DNA of 64,000 nt from CAVZBT01 sp963773605 (GTDB taxonomy: Bacteria > Acidobacteriota > UBA6911), in assembly GCA_963773605.1 (NCBI GenBank), contig CAVZBT010000002.1, positions 186,001 to 250,000 of the forward strand. Reading direction: 5' to 3'. Positions within the stretch are counted from its first letter, which is position 1; each line of letters starts with the position of its first letter. Below the pieces are notes generated by a model, which saw only the letters and a list, made by a program, of their open reading frames with translations, did no database searches and was not told the DNA's origin. The position numbers and the translations under genes are program-made. Of the stretch, positions 57,812-64,000 are shown piece by piece.

Positions 57812-58075
57812 CTTAGTACTGCCGTTCGTAATTACGGTAACGTAGTTTCTGCACGCGGGAACACGCCGACGCACGCGGCCCTTTCGTGGTGTTCAGCGGA
57901 GCAAAGGTCGAGGGGACGCTGTACCAAGTGCGCTTGCCCGGCGCCGGCCCGGAGAAGAGAACAGCGCGCAGCGCTCACCTGCCAGGTCATTCACAGCGTC
58001 CCCTCGACCTTTGCCTGCGTTCATCCGCGTCCCCACAAACGTTATCGTATTTACGGAATCCGGTACTTAGGATTC
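57812..58075. mobile_element. MITE-like non-coding inverted-repeat unit
   Basis: The inner arms GCAAAGGTCGAGGGGACGCT plus GT (57901-57922) and their perfect complement (57993-58014) are 22 bp long around a 70-nt GC-rich core. The left flank (57812-57892) is family D repeat sequence. The right flank, read inverted from 58075, is a diverged copy of the same (TAAGTAC, CGTAAATACGATAACGT). The unit therefore has two nested inverted repeats and no gene, as in a MITE or REP-type unit. A solo left flank is at 29370-29451. It overlaps the 3' end of the radical SAM gene by a few bp. Confidence 0.65.
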
Positions 58076-60063
58076 CCGCTCGGCACGCAGGAGTGCCTTG
58101 GCAAAGAGAAACATCAACGCACCGTCCCGAAGGAAATTCAGGAACACCCTTTGGGGGCGAATGATGAAGAACTTCCGGCAGCGCCAGCTTTTCCAGGTCT
58201 TGTTCCAGAACTTCTGAATATCCGCCCGCGAGTAGGTTACTCGTCTTGCGAAATCGAGATTGAGGTCCCGGAAAGCCAGCGCCAGCCTTGAGGGTACGCT
58301 GCAGCTCCGGAACATGCACCTTGGCCCGGTAATGCGCGACCTGCAGTTCGGCAGTCCGCAGGTTGCGGTTGACCTCCTCGCGCACCCGCTTCAGCTCGAA
58401 TATGAGACGCAGCTCGGCCTTGCTGCGGTTGCGCGTCTGCAGCCAGAGCTCCTCCATCTCCAGCAGCAGCGCGATCCACTTCCGCACGAGGCGCCGCACC
58501 TCGCGAAAACGGCGCGCAAAGTGCCGGAGGCGCGATTCCACAGGGAAACCGGGACGGCGGTCCGTGCGGTCCTTTATGCGGAAGAAACCGTGGATCATGG
58601 GATGGCCGCCTTCGATGTGCACGGAATTCTTGTACCAGATGAAATTGCGGAAAATGTTCCAGTAATTCTCGGGATTGGCGTTCGCCAGGACGCTGCCGCA
58701 TGTATTCAAAGGAGTAGAAGCTCCGCCACGCTTTCCGGTACGTGGCATACCACTCGCCGGGTGCGAAGTTCGGGTGCCGCGTGGTCTCATGAAAGGAATC
58801 ATACGTGTTCAGATCAGGATCCATGTACTCCCCTGCGCGCACCATGCGCGCATGATCCTGCGAGCCGGGCAGAGGAGTCAGCATGAAGAATGACGCCTGC
58901 TCCACCCCGAGGTCCTGCTTCAGGCTGTTGACGTCTTCTTCGACCGATTCGGGAGTGTCGAACGGGAAACCGATGATGTAGGCGATGTGCGTGGCGATCT
59001 TTGCCCCATGCCATGCCGCGATCATCTCCCTGTACTCCTGTACCTTGTTCTGTGCCTTTCCAGCGGCTTTCAGGTTCTTCGGATTGATGCTCTCCATCCC
59101 GATGAAAACCTGCGTGCAGCCGGCGCGAGAGGCCAGTTCGAACGAAGTCCGGGATCTTGTAGGACTGTGTGTCCACCTGAATCATGAAGCGGATGGAAAT
59201 ACCTTCCTCAGCTCGCAGGCGTGCCAGCATCTCGAAAACATCGCGCCAGCAGGCATTTCGTGCGAAGTTGTCGTCGGTGAAGAAGTAGTAGTCGATGCCG
59301 TACCGCTTATAGTTCTCGCGAATGGCGCTGGCCAGTGTCTCAACAGATCGGAAACGCACCTTGCGCCCCTGCACGTTAATGATGGTGCAGAAGCTGCAGT
59401 TGTAAGGGCAGCCTCGGCTGCAGTCGATCGTGCCGAAGTTTGACGTGATGAAGAGCCTCAGGTACGCAGCGATGGATCGATCGGTACGGGCTTGTTGTAG
59501 AGATCGGGCTTCCTGTCCAGGAAATCGTAGATCGGTTTGAGCCTGTCTTGGAGCGCATCCTCGAGAATGTCCCCCCAAGTCTCCTCCACCTCGCCTTTAA
59601 CCACGGTGACACCGAGATCCGTCAATTCCTGGATTTCAGGTCTGATTTCCGGAAACAGGGCCAATGCCACTGACGTGAAATCCTCCGATCAAGCACCTGC
59701 AGACCTCCCGCGCGAAAGCGGCGCGCAAGGTCGGCGGCGCGAGGAAACTGGTTGGATTGAACACCGACCAGAGCGACGACCGTTCGATTTCGAGGGAGTT
59801 TGTTGGAGCGAATGATCCTGTTTGACGGGGATTGCCTGAACCGTGTCGTCGAGGATTCGAATCCGTATCTCGAGATGCTGGCCCAGCATCCCGCGGCGCT
59901 TCAGATCCTCGGTGAGGCTATAGAGGCAAGCCAGTGTGTTGCTCGGCAGAACACCGCGAAAATGACGAATGACGTAGCCTTCGTCATCGTACTTGGAAGG
60001 CCTGATCAGGACCACGTTCAGGCGCCTGCACGCAACTTTCCTCACAGGGGCTTGCTGCGTCAT
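58067..60063 (-). CDS. B12-binding domain radical SAM protein, frameshifted
   Basis: About 665 residues. The ATG at 60063 leads to LNVVLIRPSKYDDEGYVIRH and a Rossmann-like B12-binding domain. The radical SAM cluster is CSRGCPYNCSFC (CxxxCxxC plus one upstream Cys), followed by YGIDYYFFTDDNFARN, CTQVFIGMESINPKNLKAAG and HIAYIIGFPFDTPESVEEDV. The C-terminal part is helical and basic (RRFREVRRLVRKWIALLLEM, LRTAELQVAHYRAKVHVPEL). Indels are needed near 59815, 59700, 59470, 59150, 58690 and 58245. This subgroup includes methylases and cyclases; the specific reaction is unknown. Cassette copy 13 lies upstream, opposite to the desaturase. Confidence 0.8.
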
Positions 60064-60271
60064 AGCTTCAGATCCTCTCAAGACGTCGGGGGTTGAGCCA
60101 GCTCCAAAGGGGCCCTGATCGGTTGTGCGCCGGGCTTTGAAGACCGCGTGAGGGCGGCCACAGCCATGGCCGATCCCGTTTCGCCTCGCGTGGCAGGAGT
60201 CGTCCACGAAGATAATGCCGTTTCGTCGGCATTTTGTTCATTCCGATCAACCCACCGGCACAATCGCGCGC

Positions 60272-60337
60272 ATATTACCAATGGGATCATTCGGGTGTCT
60301 GTTCCGTATTGCTCAGGCGTTCGGTCAGAATTGCTCA
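60272..60337 (-). promoter_or_regulatory. Stress promoter cassette, copy 13 (to radical SAM protein)
   Basis: Minus strand: TGAGCAATTCTGACC and TGAGCAATACGGAAC 22 bp apart, -35 CAGACA, 18-bp spacer, -10 TAATAT. Start codon 208 nt on. Confidence 0.77.
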
Positions 60338-60503
60338 TATCAGCAGATGTCCTCGGCAAAACCGACCTGGCCCAGTTTGTCGTGGCAGCTCATCAGACTC
60401 AGAACTCAGGGAATTGAGTCGCGGCGATGGAGACACGTCTATATCCCCAATAGTATCAACATAGTACTGATCGCCCCAACACTTGAGCCCTCTGAGACTA
60501 AGA

Positions 60504-60568
60504 TGAGCCGTTTTGACCACACGCGTGAGCAGTATTGAACTGACAGGCGCAGGCCGCCCAGATATAAG
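60504..60568 (+). promoter_or_regulatory. Stress promoter cassette, copy 14 (to desaturase and STAS protein)
   Basis: TGAGCCGTTTTGACC and TGAGCAGTATTGAAC 22 bp apart, -35 CTGACA, 17-bp spacer, -10 TATAAG. It is back to back with copy 13, about 170 bp apart. Confidence 0.82.
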
Positions 60569-60654
60569 AACTGTAACTCGCACTGCCCACCGAGGAGCTG
60601 TTGACACGGGAGCAGCTTGTCGAGTGCGGAAATTCGCAGAAACTGGGAGCGCAC

Positions 60655-61569
60655 ATGAACAGGGCTGATGAGGTTCGACCGTGGCAACAGCCCTTCTGGA
60701 AACCGGCCCGGGGCAAGCAGGGCGTACTCTGTTATCTTCTCTTGATACACATCCTGGCGGTCGTCGGTCTAATCTTGTTTCCGCGCCCCAGTGCGGGGAT
60801 TCTGAGCCTGGCCTTCCTTCTCACCGCTCTTGGCGGTTTGGGCACGACGATCGGTTACCACCGAATGCTGGCGCACCGCACCCTCAGGGTGAACAAGGTC
60901 CTCGAGCATCTGCTCATTTTCTGTGCCATGTTCAACGGCTCTGGAGCACCGGCAAGTTGGGTAGCCTACCACCGGCTGCATCACGCACGCACCGATACGC
61001 CCGAGGACATCTCCAGTCCCAAGCAGGGGGGGTTCTGGTGGGCACACCTGCGCTGGCTTTACCAGTCAGCACCGGCGGATTGCAGGACTTGGTGTCCGGA
61101 CTTGACTCGAGGAGCTTACCGGATTTGGACCTTGGTTCAAGTTCCGGTTATCTTGCTCTCCCTGTTCTGTGGTTTCGCGCTCGGATGGCAGGGCTTGTTC
61201 TGGCTGGGCGCAATTCGTCTGGTCTATTCGCTGCACATGCAGTGTTTCGTGAACAGTGTCACGCACCTGGGTCGCTCCCCGGAAGGTGACTCGAGCAAGA
61301 ACGTCTGGTGGCTGGGGCCGTTGCAATTGACGGCGTGGGGCGAAAACTGGCACAGAAACCATCACACCAACGCCGGCTCCGCGCGCCTTGGTCTACGCTG
61401 GTGGCAGACCGACATCGGCTGGTACGTCATCTGCGCGCTTGAGGCGGTCGGCCTCGCCAGCAAGGTAAAGCGACCGAGAGTCCGGTGCTCACGAGATGGG
61501 GCCCTGCGAGCATATTCCGAGTTCCGGCACGGGACCGCCAGGATAGCCGCCGGATCACGTCCAGACTAA
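60655..61569 (+). CDS. Acyl-CoA/fatty acid desaturase
   Basis: About 304 aa inner-membrane di-iron enzyme that puts a double bond into acyl chains. The three His boxes are visible: HRMLAHR, HRLHHARTD and HRNHH, with helices between (CYLLLIHILAVVGLILFPRP, LVQVPVILLSLFCGFALGWQ). This is the delta-9 acyl-CoA desaturase-like group. The ATG at 60655 has GGGAGCGCAC before it; a TTG at 60601 with AGGAGCTG is the alternative and would add 18 residues. It is driven by cassette copy 14. The STAS gene follows by 15 bp. Confidence 0.9.
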   Translation: MNRADEVRPWQQPFWKPARGKQGVLCYLLLIHILAVVGLILFPRPSAGILSLAFLLTALGGLGTTIGYHRMLAHRTLRVNKVLEHLLIFCAMFNGSGAPASWVAYHRLHHARTDTPEDISSPKQGGFWWAHLRWLYQSAPADCRTWCPDLTRGAYRIWTLVQVPVILLSLFCGFALGWQGLFWLGAIRLVYSLHMQCFVNSVTHLGRSPEGDSSKNVWWLGPLQLTAWGENWHRNHHTNAGSARLGLRWWQTDIGWYVICALEAVGLASKVKRPRVRCSRDGALRAYSEFRHGTARIAAGSRPD

Positions 61570-61584
61570 GGGAGAGAATCGATT

Positions 61585-61923
61585 ATGAAGATCCACACAC
61601 GTACCGTTGGGGATGTCCATGTTCTGGATATCAGCGGCAAGATCACGCTTGGTGAAGCAACAACGACCATCCGATACACAATCAGCGATATCCTGGAGAA
61701 CGGTGCGAAGAAGATCGTCCTGAACTTGAACGATGTAAGTTACATCGACAGTTCGGGCATTGGCGAGCTGGTGAGAACCTACAGTACGGTCACCAACAAG
61801 GGAAAGCAGCTGATACTCCTGAACCTGACCAGGAAGGTCAAGGAAGTCCTGGTGATTACCAAGCTGCTGACCGTGTTCCAGACCTACGACAGCGAGCAGG
61901 CGGCGGTTGCCAGCTTGGCCTGA
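61585..61923 (+). CDS. STAS domain anti-sigma factor antagonist
   Basis: 112 aa, single STAS domain: VGDVHVLDISGKITLGEATT, KKIVLNLNDVSYIDSSGIGE. The Ser in YIDSSGIGEL is the site usually phosphorylated by a partner kinase. Such proteins release sigma factors or act in related partner switching. It sits 15 bp after the desaturase on the same transcript, so membrane-lipid change and a partner switch may be linked. No anti-sigma kinase gene is seen in the window. Confidence 0.9.
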   Translation: MKIHTRTVGDVHVLDISGKITLGEATTTIRYTISDILENGAKKIVLNLNDVSYIDSSGIGELVRTYSTVTNKGKQLILLNLTRKVKEVLVITKLLTVFQTYDSEQAAVASLA

Positions 61924-62083
61924 GGGGCTCGCGCAAAGTCAGTGGCCCCTCCGGCCAATATCGGAGGTTCATCTTGAACCGCTCAGAAGCCTTCGGCGCT
62001 GTGCGAGCACCGAACGACCGACCGCGTCCCTTGTGGTTGCGGCCCCGGGCCGCGTCCGGCCGTGAGGGGTCCGCCTTGAATTC

Positions 62084-62419
62084 CTACAGTGCCTGCCGGA
62101 CACCAAACGAAAACTGGTGGGATTGCCCGTCGGTGACCACAACGGGGATCTGGGAATCGGGCAGGTATCGGGAGACCTTTTCAATGATCATGGCTCCATA
62201 GCCCCTGTCGTCCGGGCCCGCGCTGGTCTGAAGATGTTTCAGGGCGTCGAGTGTCAAGTAGGAGAGATGCACCATCCCCGATGCCCCCGCCTGGGTGAAC
62301 TTGACTCGGACCAACCCTCGCCCCTTGGCTTTGTGTCCCCTCAGGGCCGATCGGACGATCGAATGCTTGTGTTCGCGGAGAACCCTTCTCCGCATTACAT
62401 CGAAACTTTCGCTTGCCAT
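62084..62419 (-). CDS. Hypothetical protein
   Basis: 111 aa. MASESFDVMRRRVLREHKHS, KGRGLVRVKFTQAGASGMVH, LSYLTLDALKHLQTSAG and VVVTDGQSHQFSFGVRQAL. Small basic alpha/beta protein with no recognised family. It is the last gene of a minus-strand group after glgC and a coiled-coil protein, 31 bp downstream of the latter, and is probably co-transcribed with them. Confidence 0.65.
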   Translation of the reverse strand: MASESFDVMRRRVLREHKHSIVRSALRGHKAKGRGLVRVKFTQAGASGMVHLSYLTLDALKHLQTSAGPDDRGYGAMIIEKVSRYLPDSQIPVVVTDGQSHQFSFGVRQAL

Positions 62420-62450
62420 AAATCCCCCTGGGCCCCCGGTGGGACCCGGT

Positions 62451-62876
62451 TCACTGCGGGTTAACCGGCAGACGGACAATACTGGTCTTGTCCCCATATC
62501 CCAACTGGATGTGTCCTTTTCCGTTCTCCATCTCGCGCGAGTCCGTTCTACCTTGAGACTCCTGGGTGGGGCTCGCGAGGTTCTCGATACCCACGACCCT
62601 GCCCTCGATCTCATGCAGCCTGCGCTCCGCCTCCGTAAGGTTGGTCTGTGCAGTAACGCGCCTCTCATCCGCAATCTCAGAGCGCGCTTCGAGACGTCTG
62701 ATGCGCCGCTCCAGCGCGGCGCGATCGACCATCCACCAGATGAACACAATCAGCAGAGGAAAGAGAGCGAGCAGCAGCCGCCACGCAACGGCGGATTCGC
62801 GGACAATGCCATAGCAGAGGGTGAAGAGCGCTATCGCTCCCCCCAAGGATGCCACACATACTCTCGGTGTTGTCAC
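62451..62876 (-). CDS. Membrane-anchored coiled-coil protein
   Basis: 141 aa. Two N-terminal helices (VCVASLGGAIALFTLCYGIV, WRLLLALFPLLIVFIWWMVD) are followed by a coiled coil (RIRRLEARSEIADERRVTAQ, TEAERRLHEIEGRVVGIENL) and a polar tail. The GTG start at 62876 overlaps the glgC stop by 4 bp and follows AGGAGCAACACC, so it is coupled to glgC. Function unknown. Confidence 0.7.
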   Translation of the reverse strand: MTTPRVCVASLGGAIALFTLCYGIVRESAVAWRLLLALFPLLIVFIWWMVDRAALERRIRRLEARSEIADERRVTAQTNLTEAERRLHEIEGRVVGIENLASPTQESQGRTDSREMENGKGHIQLGYGDKTSIVRLPVNPQ

Positions 62877-64000
62877 GGTGTTGCTCCTGATTGATAGCGG
62901 TCCCGCTCGTTAACCCAGTCCGGCACGGGGCAGGTTACGTCCTCGATCTGTTCCCCCCTTGCGATCACCACCACGCCCGACTCGCTCACCATAAAGCGCT
63001 TTTCATCGTCCTCGTGCCTGTATCCGACGGAGAAACCGGCGGGGATCTTGACATCCTTGTCTATGATGGCTCGACGGATCTTCGCATGCCGTCCCACCTC
63101 GACCCGGTCGAAAAGGATTGAGTCTTCCACCCGGGCATAGGAATGGATGCGCACATCCGGAGACAAGATGGAACGCTCCACCCGTCCGCCGCTGATAATG
63201 CAGCCATTGCAGATGAGGGAATCCAGGGAGGTACCTACGCGGCCAGTTTCTCCGCCCGCAAATACCATCTTTGCCGGGGGGCGGGGCCGGGTCGAAGAGT
63301 GGATGGGGAAAGTCGTATCATAGAGGTTGAAAGCCGGATCAACCTTCACCAGATCCATGCTGGCGTCGTAATAGGAATCCAGCGTCCCGATGTCGCGCCA
63401 GTAGTTCTGCTTGTCGTCACGGAATGGGTAGGCGAAAACACGGTCGTTGTGGACAACTCGAGGAAGGATGTCCCGACCGAAATCCTGAGAGGCGCCGTTT
63501 TCGGGATTCCCCGAAATCCACTCGACAAGGGCGGCCGTTTCAAACACGTACACGCCCATGTTGACCAAGGCAGAACCGGGTTTTCCGGGGATGGGCTTGG
63601 GGTTCTCGGGCTTTTCTTCGAAGGTCAGGATCCGATTGTCCGGGGCGACCTCCAGAACGCCCAACCGCCGCGCCGAATTCAGGTCGCACTCCACCGCGGC
63701 GACAGTGGCCACGGCACCGGTGCGAACATGGGCTTCAATCATTTCGCTGTAGTCCATCTTGTATATGTGGTCGCCAGAGAGAACGAGAACCCGACGGGGG
63801 AGTCGTTCCCGCAGAATGTAGATATTCTGAAAAATGGCGTCGGCGGTTCCCTGATACCAAGAACTTCCCGTCCTGAGCTGCGGAGGGACCGAAAACAGGA
63901 ATTCGTCAAACGCGCTGGCGAAAATGTTCCAGCCCAGCCTGAGATGATTGTCCAGCGACTGGCTCTTGTACTGGGTGAGCACGTAGATTCGCTTGAGACC
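62873..64000 (-). CDS. glgC: Glucose-1-phosphate adenylyltransferase, 5' part beyond window
   Basis: Makes ADP-glucose for glycogen synthesis. About 375 of ~420 residues are present; the N-terminal GGxGxRL part lies beyond base 64000. Visible: YVLTQYKSQSLDNHLRLGW-type segment, WYQGTADAIFQN, LVLSGDHIYKMDY (active site), LGVLEVAPDNRILTFEEKPE, YWRDIGTLDSYYDASMDL, and C-terminal left-handed beta-helix repeats (RVERSILSPDVRIHSYARVE). The frame is intact. Two small genes follow with overlap or a short gap, an operon layout not typical of glg clusters. Confidence 0.94.
   Translation of the reverse strand, partial: GLKRIYVLTQYKSQSLDNHLRLGWNIFASAFDEFLFSVPPQLRTGSSWYQGTADAIFQNIYILRERLPRRVLVLSGDHIYKMDYSEMIEAHVRTGAVATVAAVECDLNSARRLGVLEVAPDNRILTFEEKPENPKPIPGKPGSALVNMGVYVFETAALVEWISGNPENGASQDFGRDILPRVVHNDRVFAYPFRDDKQNYWRDIGTLDSYYDASMDLVKVDPAFNLYDTTFPIHSSTRPRPPAKMVFAGGETGRVGTSLDSLICNGCIISGGRVERSILSPDVRIHSYARVEDSILFDRVEVGRHAKIRRAIIDKDVKIPAGFSVGYRHEDDEKRFMVSESGVVVIARGEQIEDVTCPVPDWVNERDRYQSGATP

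Noticed and set aside
57812..58075. Nested inverted repeats as an extra groESL terminator
   Set aside because: A strong terminator already exists at 57763-57797, and the left flank recurs at 29370-29451 away from any terminator position.

Overview
The window most probably comes from an Acidobacteriota genome (Solibacter/Bryobacter-like or Terriglobia-like). The reasons are a von Willebrand factor A protein of the type common in that phylum, a run of Tat-exported Gfo/Idh/MocA oxidoreductases and TIM-barrel sugar isomerases, a PQQ/cytochrome c dehydrogenase, many Crp and NarL regulators, and GC-rich dispersed palindromes between genes. This assignment is inferred from gene content only. At least 17 genes are split by frameshifts, groEL and a very large beta-glucan synthase among them, while coding signal continues without a break in the next frame. 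Uncorrected indels in the assembly explain this better than real decay, so split genes are annotated as single units.

Layout. 0-10.3 kb is a secreted/periplasmic carbohydrate and aromatic-ester catabolism block: tannase/feruloyl esterase, two sugar isomerase/epimerases, a PQQ-cytochrome dehydrogenase, an HGSNAT-like acyltransferase, two Gfo/Idh/MocA proteins and a DUF1080 remnant. 10.4-26.3 kb is a regulatory and stress region: a glutamine-rich secreted repeat protein, Hsp20, three Crp/Fnr paralogues, a PAS histidine kinase, a CheB-CheR-PAS-kinase hybrid with its NarL regulator, an RNB ribonuclease and a release-factor-like stress protein. 26.3-34.3 kb holds envelope genes: OmpA, tiny membrane proteins, and a class D sortase with its probable LPKTA substrate and a VWFA protein, then a phospholipase C-like protein. 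35.2-38.2 kb is a markedly GC-richer convergent pair (zinc metallopeptidase plus an unknown protein). 38.3-46.7 kb carries small stress membrane proteins (Lmo0937, SYLF, CsbD), an AI-2E family transporter, a receiver protein and an exopolysaccharide sugar transferase. 46.7-55.6 kb is one giant NdvB-like cyclic beta-glucan synthase. 55.6-57.8 kb is groESL with a CIRCE operator and a clear terminator. 58-64 kb holds a B12/radical SAM protein, a fatty-acid desaturase, a STAS protein and the 3' part of glgC.

The main discovery is a repeated promoter cassette found 14 times between 11.9 and 60.6 kb. Each copy has two direct repeats of TGAGCAnTnnTGAnCnGAC set 22 bp apart. The second repeat runs into a -35 box (CTGACA), which is followed after 17-18 bp by a -10 box (usually TATAAG). 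All 14 copies point at a start codon 26-330 nt downstream. The genes they precede are envelope, chaperone, membrane-lipid and regulator genes, which looks like a stress regulon driven by an unidentified activator bound next to RNA polymerase. Several copies also share a 5' leader sequence. A second bipartite motif (GCCTAGTTTTG-N11-GCCTAGCCGC) occurs upstream of the PAS kinase and of the exopolysaccharide sugar transferase.
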